From an uncultured Prevotellaceae bacterium (GTDB taxonomy: Bacteria > Bacteroidota > Bacteroidia > Bacteroidales > Bacteroidaceae), in contig ONHN01000006.1 of NCBI GenBank assembly GCA_900317635.1, positions 1-64,000 on the forward strand: 64,000 nucleotides of DNA, written 5' to 3'. Under the pieces are notes generated by a model that was not told where the DNA came from, made no database searches, and saw only the letters and a program-made list of their open reading frames with translations. This document shows, piece by piece, positions 1-7,786 of this stretch; the stretch's first letter is position 1, and each line of letters opens with the position of its first letter. The translations under genes were made by a program, and so were the position numbers.

Positions 1-235
1 CGAGGAGCGTAGCGACGAGTGGTGCGCGGATAGTGCGCAACGGATGAAGCGGTGCGCAGAGCGTACCGCACATTAAGAAGAATAGGTTGTGTCGCAAAGT
101 GGACTTGTAACGTGCAGTACGCTCCGCGCACTGGCCACAACGCCTCACACCTGCCGCGCATCCCTCCTCGCTACGCTCGTCAGGATACGCGGTTAAGCAT
201 GGTGCGGTGCGCGCTGCGCACCATTAAGCATGAAC
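1..235. repeat. Family A fold-back repeat, copy A1 (partial)
   Basis: This stretch is a close copy of the interior of copy A2: the two align with an offset of 313 bases from about position 2 to 220. It begins at the window edge, so its left end is not visible. Its right end stops about at the left end of A2 and lacks the terminal segment found in A2 and A3. It contains several imperfect palindromes built on TGGTGCGCGAAGCGTACCA. Short open frames cross it but they are shared only with the other repeat copies, so I treat it as non-coding. Confidence 0.8.
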
Positions 236-573
236 AATTTAAGCTTCGGAAGTTGTGAGAGAGCGGGACAAATGGTGCGCGAAGCGTACCACATTTTGCT
301 TAACCGCGTACCGCGAGCAGCGTAGCGACGAGTGGTGCGCGGATAGTGCGCAACGGATGAAGCGGTGCGCAGAGCGTACCGCACATTAAGAAGAATAGGT
401 TGTATCGAAAAGAGGACTTGTAACATGCAGTACGCTCCGCGCACTGGCCACATCGCCTCACACCTACCGCGCATCCCTCCTCGCTACGCTCGTCAGGATA
501 CGCGGTTAAGCATGGTGTGGTACGCTTCGCGCACCATTTACCCCCCCGTATCACAACTCCAGAAACTTGAATT
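236..573. repeat. Family A fold-back repeat, copy A2 (MITE-like, complete)
   Basis: The 338-bp element begins AATTTAAGCTTCGGAAGTTG and its other end, read on the opposite strand, begins AATTCAAGTTTCTGGAGTTG. The match continues inward for at least 75 bases, including a shared ATGGTGCGCGAAGCGTACCA and GCTTAACCGCGTA, so the element is one long imperfect inverted repeat. It has no transposase gene, as expected for a miniature inverted-repeat element. It lies upstream of the first lipoprotein gene and ends about 45 bases before that gene's probable -7 box. Confidence 0.85.
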
Positions 574-619
574 GAATTATTTAAGATGGTGAGTTGCATC
601 CTGTTTGCAAAGAATGTTG

Positions 620-627
620 TAACTTTG
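620..627 (+). promoter_or_regulatory. Probable -7 promoter box for the 707 gene
   Basis: TAACTTTG fits the Bacteroidota -7 consensus TAnnTTTG and lies 80 bases upstream of the lipoprotein start. A TTTG occurs at 604, but its spacing of 12 is short of the usual 19, so only the -7 box is supported. Confidence 0.45.
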
Positions 628-706
628 CGGGCAAAGCTCACTAATCCTAATATACAGAGTATTATTGCTGTCTGAGGCGAGAACACATATATTAATAACA
701 ATCTTA

Positions 707-2050
707 ATGAATATGACAAGACAAGTGAAATGGCTGCTGGCCGCCTTCGTGGTTTGCTGTCAGGTTTTGACGAGTTGTTCCAGTGATGATAATGGTGGAG
801 CATCTGGTGGTGAGACATACCAACTCGACCAGAAAGTGACGCAGCACCGCGAGTGCCATGCGCTAAAGAATGTTGCCAATGACTTGCTGAACCTTAAGTT
901 TCGGCAAATAATCTTTGAGTACACCAGCGTTGGTCCCGACCTGAAGACACCAGTACGCTTGACGGGAGTTATTTCCATGAACCCTGCTGTGTATAACAAA
1001 GAAGTTGCGCCTCGTGGTCTGATGCTCTACAACGAGTTCACCTGCGCCAAGCACGGCGAACGCACGTCGCAGAACGAGATTGACGACATCGCTCTCTACA
1101 TGAACAAGTATCAGAACGTCATTGCCGTATCTGCCGACCTCTACGGGTGGACACTCACAGAGGACAAACCGCAGGCCTATTGCTGCCTGGAGATTACCGC
1201 CGTTGAGACGATGGATGCTTGGGATGCCGCTATGCGGATTCTCAGGGACGAGGGATATGCCATTGATGGGCTGCCCATGTTCAACGTGGGCTACAGCAGC
1301 GGCGGCTTCTCTGCCATGGCCGTGCAACGCTATTGCGACGAAAACCGTCCCGACATCAAGTGGAGCCTCACCTCAGCAGGTGCAGCTCCTTTCAACATCA
1401 ACTCTGTTTACGAGAGCAACATTACGTCCAAGACCTCAGGTTATGCCTGTTCTTTCCCTCTCTTGGTGGTGGCGTATAAAGAGACCTACGGCATGGACTT
1501 TGAGTATAGTGACGTTTTCGTAGAACCTCTGGCCAGCAACATCCAGAAGTGGATACTTTCCAAGGATTACGGCACGTGGGAAATCAACAGCCTCATTGCT
1601 GGCGGTGACGAGGCAAAGACCAAGGACTGTCCGATTGACATGATTCTGACGAAGGATGCCCTCAACCGCGAGTCGAGGGTAGGCAAACTGCTCTCCCAAA
1701 AGTTCCGCGAGAACTCTCTCTGCGGTGAAGGACAGACGTGGCAGCCCAGCACCAAGACGCGGTACTACATCATGCACTCCACCATGGACAAATATTTGGA
1801 CTGGCACGTGAGCCAAGAGATGGCCGACTATCTGACGGCACACGGCTGCACCGTCACGGCTGAGTTTGACGACTGGGGCAACCACGTTGACTACGGTATC
1901 ATCCAGCACATTGGACACACCATACTCCTGATGGAGGACTTTATGCCTAACAGCAAAGTCATCAATCAGCAGGTGCTGCAAGATATCATCAACAAGGCTT
2001 CGGATCACATCAAGAACAATATATACAACAATACGGAATTTCCACTCTAA
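707..2050 (+). CDS. Secreted alpha/beta-hydrolase lipoprotein (esterase or peptidase-like)
   Basis: A 447-residue protein with a lipoprotein signal: a hydrophobic stretch and a lipobox LTSC at residues 21-24, followed by SSDDNGG, which suggests a surface or periplasmic lipoprotein. The fold is indicated by GYSSGG at 195-200, a nucleophile elbow with Ser197 as probable catalytic serine, and a late WGNHVDYG with His393 as candidate catalytic histidine. I chose the ATG at 707; ATG 713 is equally possible, and an upstream TTG at 665 gives an N-terminus that would bury the signal peptide. It is related to the protein at 37331-39013, which has the same GYSSGGF-A-A--Q motif. The substrate cannot be read from the sequence. 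Confidence 0.8.
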   Translation: MNMTRQVKWLLAAFVVCCQVLTSCSSDDNGGASGGETYQLDQKVTQHRECHALKNVANDLLNLKFRQIIFEYTSVGPDLKTPVRLTGVISMNPAVYNKEVAPRGLMLYNEFTCAKHGERTSQNEIDDIALYMNKYQNVIAVSADLYGWTLTEDKPQAYCCLEITAVETMDAWDAAMRILRDEGYAIDGLPMFNVGYSSGGFSAMAVQRYCDENRPDIKWSLTSAGAAPFNINSVYESNITSKTSGYACSFPLLVVAYKETYGMDFEYSDVFVEPLASNIQKWILSKDYGTWEINSLIAGGDEAKTKDCPIDMILTKDALNRESRVGKLLSQKFRENSLCGEGQTWQPSTKTRYYIMHSTMDKYLDWHVSQEMADYLTAHGCTVTAEFDDWGNHVDYGIIQHIGHTILLMEDFMPNSKVINQQVLQDIINKASDHIKNNIYNNTEFPL

Positions 2051-2061
2051 AGCAACAAGCG

Positions 2062-2850
2062 ATGATAATAGCTCAGCGTAAAGCTTTGTGCTTTCTTTTC
2101 TTTTTATGTTTTAGCATAAGCCCTGTTGCAAGTCAGGGCTGGCGGAGTGCGCTTCGTAGTGCTACCTATTTGGGGCAGGCATACATGATAAGCGACGAAG
2201 AGCTGGCAGAGTACGCCAAGCAGCAAGTGGCTTACCTTGACAAGAAAAACCGCGTATGCAGTGCTGGCAGTGCCTACGCGAAACGGTTGACGCGGTTGAC
2301 GCGTGGAATGACCGATGCCGACGGCATCCCCCTAAACTTTAAGGTTTACCAGACAACAGAGCTCAACGCTTTTGCAGCACCCGACGGGAGTGTACGCGTA
2401 TATAGTGCCCTAATGGATGCACTTACGGACAATGAACTGCTGGGCGTGATAGGGCATGAAATAGGTCATGTTGCCTTGCGCCACACAAAGAAGGCGTGGA
2501 AATCGGCCTTGCGCCGCAGTGCTGCCAGCGAAGCACTTTCGGCGATAAGCGACACCTACCACGCCTTGTCGGAAAGCGCGTTAGGAACGTTGAGTAGTGC
2601 CGTGCTTTCGGCACGCCACTCCCGTGCCCAAGAGACAGAAGCCGACGACTATGGCTATGAGTTTCTTGCTGATTGTGGAAAAAATCCGTGGGCTATGGCT
2701 ATTGCCTTTGAGAAGATGAAGAAACTCTCAAAGCGCAACAATGCCCGTTGGGCCAAGTTTTTACAAGCATTTTCTACGCATCCCGACTTTGATACTCGCA
2801 TTGAGCGCATGTCGCGCCGAGCGAGAGATGAGGGCTATGAAAGGCCTTAG
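2062..2850 (+). CDS. M48-family zinc metallopeptidase, secreted
   Basis: A 262-residue protein with an N-terminal signal peptide (hydrophobic residues about 8-25, ending near VASQ). The zinc motif HEIGH is at 132-136 and the third ligand is Glu191 in RAQETEAD, the M48 signature. It lacks extra membrane segments and TPR repeats, so it resembles small periplasmic M48 proteases of the LoiP/YggG type that act in envelope quality control rather than HtpX or BepA. It starts 11 bases after the upstream lipoprotein gene, so the two are probably co-transcribed. It converges with the gene at 2868-4025. Confidence 0.85.
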   Translation: MIIAQRKALCFLFFLCFSISPVASQGWRSALRSATYLGQAYMISDEELAEYAKQQVAYLDKKNRVCSAGSAYAKRLTRLTRGMTDADGIPLNFKVYQTTELNAFAAPDGSVRVYSALMDALTDNELLGVIGHEIGHVALRHTKKAWKSALRRSAASEALSAISDTYHALSESALGTLSSAVLSARHSRAQETEADDYGYEFLADCGKNPWAMAIAFEKMKKLSKRNNARWAKFLQAFSTHPDFDTRIERMSRRARDEGYERP

Positions 2851-2867
2851 AAGAGTGGGGCGATAGG

Positions 2868-4025
2868 TTAGTAACTTAACCCGTACTTCTCGCACAACTG
2901 TTGCAGCGTGCCGTCGGACTTCAACTTGAGGATAACGCGATTGATGAGATGTTGCAAATCCTCCTGTCCCTTCTGCATGAGGGCACCGATATGGCCGTGG
3001 GTGAAGGGATTATGCAATAGTGGTGCTGCGAGGCGGCTGTCGTTTTGCACGTACCACGGAGCTTCCGTTATTTCCGTTATCATCACGTCGGCATCGCCTT
3101 CAGCTATGCGGTTGGGGATTTCTTCGTTCTGCCCGAAGACGATGATTGTGGCGTGCTTGAGGCTGTCGCGGGCAAACTTCTCGTTTAGTCCGCCAGGGTT
3201 GACCATGACGCGAACATCGGGCTGGTCGATGTCGCTGAGCGAAGCGAAGCGTGCGATGTCTTCGGTGCGACACAAGATGGTCTTGCCGTTGGCCAAATAG
3301 CTATCGGACATAAGCATCGTTTCAAGGCGCTTGTCGGTAATGGTTATGCCACCCATGGCAAAGTCGAAGAGTTGCGGTGTGGCCGTAACGTCAGCCGTGA
3401 GTGTGGGCCAGGAGGTGGGCACGTAGGTTGTGCTGACGCTGAGGCGCTGGGCAATAGCCTCGGCCACGTCGATGTCGTAGCCCCAATAAGCACCCGTGGC
3501 AGGTTCACGATAGGTCAGCGGGCGGTAATCGCCCGTTGTTCCCAGTTGCATGGTGCCGCGCTCTTTGATACGCTCGATGGCGGTAAACTCTCCCAGGTCG
3601 ATATTCGTAGCGGTTGATAGGACGTAGATTGCGCGCTGCTTGTTCGCCCGTCCGAAGGCGATGGCCACGTCGATGGAGTCTTCGTCAACGAGGCGCGTGC
3701 TGTCGAAGTAGTATTTTCCGTCGGCAGGGTTACGCCAACCGCCCACGTAGCCATCATGCCGCAAGGCGTGGGCAACGATGGGTTCAAGGCCTTCGCGATC
3801 GACGTGGTCGGCAGCAAGGTCGTAGGACACTGCGATGCCCTCTGTAGGCTCTGTCATGGAGCGAACATCAAGGGTGAAACCATCGGGGTGCGACTGGCTG
3901 AACGCCCAAACCTTATCCGCAATGGCTTGCAGACTGTCGGCGGACGTAGCGTTTTCGCTACTGGAGCAAGAAGCGAAGGCTATGGTGTAGATGAAAAAGA
4001 AGAGAGAAAGGAACGCGTTTTTCAT
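2868..4025 (-). CDS. Cyclohexadienyl dehydratase-like (PheC) lipoprotein with extra N-terminal domain
   Basis: A 385-residue protein. Lipobox FASC puts the lipidated Cys at residue 20. Residues about 30-150 form a domain I do not recognise by name (HPDGFTLD, TEPTEGIAVSY, HDGYVGGW). From about 160 to the end it is a periplasmic binding-protein fold that follows the PheC family closely: TTGDYRPLTYRE, PTSWPTL, NGKTILC, NPGGLNEKFARDSLK and a Glu in TEITEAPW aligned with the catalytic Glu of cyclohexadienyl dehydratase. That family turns prephenate or arogenate into phenylpyruvate or phenylalanine in the periplasm. The retained residues favour enzyme over transporter subunit, and no ABC permease is adjacent. 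Specificity is inferred. Confidence 0.65.
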   Translation of the reverse strand: MKNAFLSLFFFIYTIAFASCSSSENATSADSLQAIADKVWAFSQSHPDGFTLDVRSMTEPTEGIAVSYDLAADHVDREGLEPIVAHALRHDGYVGGWRNPADGKYYFDSTRLVDEDSIDVAIAFGRANKQRAIYVLSTATNIDLGEFTAIERIKERGTMQLGTTGDYRPLTYREPATGAYWGYDIDVAEAIAQRLSVSTTYVPTSWPTLTADVTATPQLFDFAMGGITITDKRLETMLMSDSYLANGKTILCRTEDIARFASLSDIDQPDVRVMVNPGGLNEKFARDSLKHATIIVFGQNEEIPNRIAEGDADVMITEITEAPWYVQNDSRLAAPLLHNPFTHGHIGALMQKGQEDLQHLINRVILKLKSDGTLQQLCEKYGLSY

Positions 4026-4053
4026 ATTGAAAGGGGAGACTGCTATGTGTCCG

Positions 4054-4082
4054 AGTATGTTGCGTTAACATCGCAACATACT
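4054..4082. promoter_or_regulatory. Perfect inverted repeat upstream of the PheC-like gene
   Basis: AGTATGTTGCG and its exact complement CGCAACATACT are separated by 7 bases. It lies 29 bases upstream of the minus-strand start at 4025, a fitting place for an operator or a 5' leader hairpin. A related GTTGCG/CGCAAC palindrome is at 22433-22449. Confidence 0.45.
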
Positions 4083-4132
4083 GAACGGCGGAAAAGCGGG
4101 ACCTACAGATAAGTTTGTTGTAGTATATACGT

Positions 4133-4163
4133 CCCCCCTCACCCTTTAGGAAGGGGAGGGGGG
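4133..4163. repeat. G/C-rich hairpin (family E)
   Basis: CCCCCCTC then CCCTT pair with AAGGG then GAGGGGGG, giving 13 base pairs with a single bulged A and a four-base loop. It is one of about seven similar strand-asymmetric C-rich/G-rich hairpins between genes in this window. It lies just downstream of the dipeptidase gene end (4173, minus strand) and may help end transcription. Confidence 0.6.
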
Positions 4164-4172
4164 AAGTTGCTT

Positions 4173-4937
4173 CTATTCTAACTCCTTCACGGGGAAGGTG
4201 AAGTAGGTGTTGGGGAAGGGTTCGTCTTTCAGCGTGAAGTGCCACCACTCTGTGCTGAGCGGTTTGAAGCCGTGGGCGAGCATGGCTTTGCGCAGGATCA
4301 TGCGGTTGTGGAATTGTTCGGGCGTGATGCTGCGATGCGTAGGACTTTTGCTGTTATCGCCCGTATAAACGCCCGTATCGGGATTGCCGCAGAAGTCGGG
4401 ATGACTCTCAGGTCCGAACCAGTCGAACGTGCCGCCCATGTCAACTTCCTTGCCCGTACGCATGTCGAAAAGGGTGAGGTCGAGTGTTGAGCCGCGCGTG
4501 TGTCCACTCTTTTCTATGATGTAATCGAGCTTGAAGAGCACACTCTTGTCAAGGTCGGGATAGAAGTAGGGCTTCATTGTGGTGTCGGGCACGTTGGCCG
4601 CCCAGCGCACGAAGTGGTCAACGGCTTTCTGCGGACGATAAGCATCGTAGATTTTCAGGCGGTAGCCTTGCGCCACGACATCGTCGCTAACAGCCTTCAA
4701 AGCCTTAGCGGCCTCCCTTGTCAGTAATGCCGTTGGCTGTTCGTAGCCATCGATGCGCGTGCCCACGAAGTTGTAGGTAGCATAGTAGCGTATCTCTAAG
4801 ATGGCATCGGGCACTGCTTCGGTAAGGTTGACGAAGTCGCTGCTGTCGTCGGTTGAGGTTGTCTGAGCGTAGGCCGTAGTGCCAACGGCACTCATAGCGG
4901 CTATGGCAAGCGCAAGGAAAAAAGCTTTTGGTTTCAT
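4173..4937 (-). CDS. D-alanyl-D-alanine dipeptidase, VanX/DdpX family, secreted
   Basis: A 254-residue protein starting at the ATG whose product begins MKPKAFFLAL, followed by a clear signal peptide ending near AYAQ; a longer upstream frame exists but lacks family similarity. Family M15D residues are present: YDAYRP, the zinc-site region SGHTRGSTLDLTL (His and Asp ligands), and EWWHF near the end, holding the catalytic Glu and the last zinc His. VanX-type enzymes cleave D-Ala-D-Ala. A secreted copy in a Bacteroidales genome more likely recycles wall peptides than confers vancomycin resistance, and there are no VanH/VanA-type neighbours. Confidence 0.85.
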   Translation of the reverse strand: MKPKAFFLALAIAAMSAVGTTAYAQTTSTDDSSDFVNLTEAVPDAILEIRYYATYNFVGTRIDGYEQPTALLTREAAKALKAVSDDVVAQGYRLKIYDAYRPQKAVDHFVRWAANVPDTTMKPYFYPDLDKSVLFKLDYIIEKSGHTRGSTLDLTLFDMRTGKEVDMGGTFDWFGPESHPDFCGNPDTGVYTGDNSKSPTHRSITPEQFHNRMILRKAMLAHGFKPLSTEWWHFTLKDEPFPNTYFTFPVKELE

Positions 4938-4972
4938 GAAGTCTGAAGTTTGTAGGTTTAGCGAAGTATGCT

Positions 4973-4991
4973 CGCAGGCGAGATGCCTGCG
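4973..4991. repeat. Short GC hairpin between dipeptidase and asnA
   Basis: CGCAGGC and GCCTGCG form a perfect 7-bp stem with a five-base GAGAT loop, 12 bases beyond the asnA stop codon on the minus strand. There is no T-run, so a terminator role is uncertain. Confidence 0.4.
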
Positions 4992-5002
4992 TCCCATATT
5001 AT

Positions 5003-6040
5003 TTATATCAGCGGTATGCCGCCTTCGGCGCATTCTTTGCGCAGTTGTTCGGGCCATACGGAGGCCTGAATTTCGCCGATATGGGCTTTGCGCAGGTACA
5101 TCATGCAAAGGCGGCTCTGCCCAATACCGCCGCCGATAGATAGCGGCAACGTTCCGTCGAGCAAGCGGCGGTGGAAATAGAGTTCTGCCCGATGCTCTTG
5201 CCCCGTCAGCTTGAGTTGGTGCAAGAGGGCTTTGCGGTCGACGCGGATGCCCATTGACGAAAGTTCGAGCGCACGACCCAAGACGTCGTACCAAACCAGC
5301 AAGTCGCCGTTCAGACCGAAGAGGCCGTCGGGCGTGGGCGTGGTCCAGTCGTCGTAGTCGGGGGCGCGCAGGTCGTGGGGCTCACCGTTGGAGAGCTTGC
5401 CGCCAATGCCTATGACGAAGACGGCGCCCCATTCGCGGCAGATAGCATCTTCACGCTCGCGCGGTGTGAGGTTGGGGTAACGCTGAAGCAGCTCTTCGGC
5501 ATGGATAAAGTGCACCTTCTCGGGCAGCGAGGGGCGTATTTGCGGGAAGCGCTCGCTAACGAGAAACTCCGTGCGCAAGAGCGCATAGTATATGTTCTTG
5601 ACGGTCTTCTTCAGGACGTCAACGGTGCGCTCGTCTTCGCCTATGACGCGCTCCCAGTCCCATTGGTCGACGTAGAGCGAATGGATATTGTCGAGGTCCT
5701 CGTCGGCGCGAATGGCGTTCATGTCGGTGTAGATGCCGAAGCCTTGCGGCACGTTTTGCTCCGCCAGCGTCAGGCGTTTCCACTTAGCCAGGGAGTGAAC
5801 CACCTCGGCACGCACGTCGCCCATTGCTTTGACGGGGAACGTGACGGGACGCTCCACGCCGTTGAGGTCGTCGTTAAGGCCTAAGCCCTGCTGCACGAAG
5901 AGCGGTCCCGTGACGCGGCGCAGGTGCAGGCCCGTCGAGAGGTTGTCTTGGAAGAAGTCTTTAATGAGCTTGATGCCCGCTTCTGTGTCGTAACGACCAA
6001 GAATGGGCTTGTAGTCTTTCGGAAGGATTTGCTTTGCCAT
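5003..6040 (-). CDS. asnA: Aspartate--ammonia ligase (asparagine synthetase A)
   Basis: A 345-residue protein of normal family length. AsnA makes asparagine from aspartate, ammonia and ATP in the cytosol and is built on a class II aminoacyl-tRNA-synthetase fold. The sequence shows GPLFVQQGLGLNDDLNG near residue 45, WKR at about 87, NIHSLYVDQWDWE near 120, and the ATP-site end GGGIGQSRLCMMYLR near 310, all typical. It ends 65 bases before the dipeptidase start on the same strand. A TACCTTTG-type box lies upstream at 6075-6082. Confidence 0.95.
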   Translation of the reverse strand: MAKQILPKDYKPILGRYDTEAGIKLIKDFFQDNLSTGLHLRRVTGPLFVQQGLGLNDDLNGVERPVTFPVKAMGDVRAEVVHSLAKWKRLTLAEQNVPQGFGIYTDMNAIRADEDLDNIHSLYVDQWDWERVIGEDERTVDVLKKTVKNIYYALLRTEFLVSERFPQIRPSLPEKVHFIHAEELLQRYPNLTPREREDAICREWGAVFVIGIGGKLSNGEPHDLRAPDYDDWTTPTPDGLFGLNGDLLVWYDVLGRALELSSMGIRVDRKALLHQLKLTGQEHRAELYFHRRLLDGTLPLSIGGGIGQSRLCMMYLRKAHIGEIQASVWPEQLRKECAEGGIPLI

Positions 6041-6074
6041 GATGAGCCTAATAGTTTGATTTAATTTTCCAGCA

Positions 6075-6082
6075 CAAAGGTA
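6075..6082 (-). promoter_or_regulatory. Probable -7 box for asnA
   Basis: CAAAGGTA on the plus strand reads TACCTTTG on the minus strand, matching TAnnTTTG, 35 bases upstream of the asnA start. No well-spaced -33 box is evident. Confidence 0.5.
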
Positions 6083-6147
6083 ACATATTTCTAACTTACA
6101 GCACAGCTTTCGCGCTCACAAATTGCGGCATTACGCGCAAGAAAGCT

Positions 6148-6155
6148 TATCTTTG
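6148..6155 (+). promoter_or_regulatory. Probable -7 box for miaA
   Basis: TATCTTTG matches the Bacteroidota -7 consensus 31 bases before the miaA ATG. A TTGC at 6123 could be a weak -33 element at spacing 21. Confidence 0.55.
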
Positions 6156-6185
6156 CGCAAAGTTTGGCAAACAGACGTTGCAATC

Positions 6186-7085
6186 ATGGGAAAGACGCTT
6201 CTTGTACTGACAGGCCCTACCGCCGTAGGCAAAACGGCCTTAGCCCTTCGCTTGGCTACGCACTTTGGGTGCCCCATCCTTGGTGCCGACTCGCGCCAAA
6301 TGTTTCGCGATTTGCCCATCGGGACGGCCGCGCCAACTGCCGAAGAGCAAGCACTCGTGCGTCACTACTTCGTAGGCACGTTGCCGCTGGATGCCGACTA
6401 TAACGCGGCGCGCTACGAGCGCGATGCTTTGTCGCTGCTCGATGAGCTCTATCAGCATCACGAAACCATTGTTTGCTCTGGCGGTTCGCAATTGTATATT
6501 GACGCTTTGGTGCGCGGCATTGACGAGATGCCCGATGTGCGGCCCGACGTGCGCACTGCCGTGGTGAAGCAATTGCACGAAGAAGGGCTGGCAAGTTTGT
6601 TGGAGGAGTTGCAGCGGCTGGACCCTGCCTATTACGAGGTGGTTGACCGCCGCAACACGGCGCGCATTCAGCATGCCGTTGAGATGTGCCGCCAAACGGG
6701 TCGTCCGTTTTCGGCTTTGCGGCGTGGCAAGGTGAAAGAGCGTCCGTTTCGCATCGTAAAGGTGGCACTGAACCTGCCGCGCGAACAACTCTTCAAGCGC
6801 ATCAATCGGCGCACGGACCTCATGATGGAGGCGGGCTGGCTCAACGAGGTGAAGCGCGCCCTGCCTTACCGTCATTGCCGCGCGCTCAACACCGTGGGTT
6901 ACAAAGAACTGCTGCAATACCTCGACGGCGCGTGGCCCCTGCCTTTCGCGCTGGAGCGCATACGCAAGAACACACGCGTCTATGCCAAAAAGCAACTCAC
7001 GTGGCTGCGACGCGACGATAGCGTCCGCTGGGTGGATGCGCAGGACATAGGGCAAGCTGAGCTGACCATTCGCCAACTACTATGA
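6186..7085 (+). CDS. miaA: tRNA dimethylallyltransferase MiaA
   Basis: A 299-residue enzyme that transfers a dimethylallyl group to the N6 of A37 in tRNAs reading UNN codons. The P-loop GPTAVGKT is at residues 9-16, followed by the substrate motif GADSRQMFRDLPIGTAAP and the SGGSQLYIDALVRG segment. The C-terminal NTVGYKEL and RKNTRVYAKKQLTWLRR are family signatures. I use the ATG at 6186 because the family starts close before the P-loop; upstream in-frame codons add residues without similarity. A promoter box precedes it and a strong hairpin follows. Confidence 0.95.
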   Translation: MGKTLLVLTGPTAVGKTALALRLATHFGCPILGADSRQMFRDLPIGTAAPTAEEQALVRHYFVGTLPLDADYNAARYERDALSLLDELYQHHETIVCSGGSQLYIDALVRGIDEMPDVRPDVRTAVVKQLHEEGLASLLEELQRLDPAYYEVVDRRNTARIQHAVEMCRQTGRPFSALRRGKVKERPFRIVKVALNLPREQLFKRINRRTDLMMEAGWLNEVKRALPYRHCRALNTVGYKELLQYLDGAWPLPFALERIRKNTRVYAKKQLTWLRRDDSVRWVDAQDIGQAELTIRQLL

Positions 7086-7100
7086 CATATCTACAACGCG

Positions 7101-7138
7101 CCGACCGCCTGCAAGCATAAAGGTTTGCAGGCGGTCGG
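7101..7138. terminator. Strong hairpin between convergent miaA and thioredoxin genes
   Basis: CCGACCGCCTGCAA pairs perfectly with TTGCAGGCGGTCGG (14 bp, 10-base loop). It sits between two genes that converge, so it can act on both strands. No T-run follows on either side, which is unusual for a classical intrinsic terminator. Confidence 0.65.
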
Positions 7139-7163
7139 TGTGTCGTTACGGGCGTAGGCACTT

Positions 7164-7712
7164 CTATTTCGACAGCGCCACTTCCATGTTGTTTTGTATG
7201 ATCTCGTTGCCAGGATAGCCACCTTGCTTCAGGTTGGAGAAAGCTTCGGAGCCGTCTTTGTTGAGCAAGAGGTAGGCGGGAATGCCAGGTATTTCGAGTT
7301 CGGTGCAAAGGCTTTCCCACTGCGCTTTCGTGAGGCGATAGTGATCGCCGTCTATTTGTGGGAGAGCTGCTTGCCAGTCTTTCATGGGCGAGGTCTCACC
7401 CGTGATGTAGACGAAGGCCGCCCCGCGCTTCATCAGGTAGGGCTTGATACGGTCAACGTCGTCCATCGCACGGCGGCAGGGGCCGCACCACGTGGCCCAA
7501 AAGTCTATCAGCACCACTTTGCCCTTATAGTCGGCTTTAATGGCATTGAGGATGGCCGTGCCGCGCAGGTTGGCATCCACGGTCTTCACCACGTAGTTGC
7601 CTGCGGGTTGCTCTTCGGGCGTGGCCTCGGTTGTGTATTCAGCGTTGTGGCGTGCGCAACCGCTGCTGGCTGTGAGCAGGGCGGCGGCAAGGAGGAGGAG
7701 TGTCTTTTTCAT
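7164..7712 (-). CDS. TlpA/ResA-like thioredoxin-fold lipoprotein
   Basis: A 182-residue protein with lipobox SSGC near residue 19, so probably membrane-anchored on the periplasmic side. The active site WCGPC lies in DFWATWCGPCRRAMDDVD at about residues 71-88, and the cis-proline loop is GIPAYLLLNKDG. This is the TlpA/ResA subgroup of thiol-disulfide reductases that reduce extracytoplasmic proteins. The segment before the active site (ANLRGTAILNAIKADYKGKVVLIDF) is typical of the C-terminal domain of Bacteroidales TlpA proteins. Specific partners cannot be inferred. Confidence 0.85.
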   Translation of the reverse strand: MKKTLLLLAAALLTASSGCARHNAEYTTEATPEEQPAGNYVVKTVDANLRGTAILNAIKADYKGKVVLIDFWATWCGPCRRAMDDVDRIKPYLMKRGAAFVYITGETSPMKDWQAALPQIDGDHYRLTKAQWESLCTELEIPGIPAYLLLNKDGSEAFSNLKQGGYPGNEIIQNNMEVALSK

Positions 7713-7786
7713 TTATTATCTATGTATGTTTTGAGTGTTGATGGTGGTTTGACCACGTAGGGGGGCGAAGGTTTAACAGCGATTTC

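Noticed and set aside
300..818. Protein-coding genes inside the family A repeats
   Set aside because: The open frames are shared only among repeat copies, run on both strands, and lack start context; the inverted-repeat structure explains the sequence.
2868..4025. Amino-acid ABC transporter binding protein
   Set aside because: No permease or ATPase gene is adjacent, and the sequence follows PheC including catalytic-site residues more closely than transporter subunits.
4173..4937. Vancomycin resistance gene vanX
   Set aside because: There are no companion resistance genes and the protein has a signal peptide, unlike cytosolic VanX; wall-peptide recycling is more likely.
4938..5294. N-terminal extension of the dipeptidase gene
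   Set aside because: The added residues precede a clean signal peptide, overlap asnA and show no family similarity.
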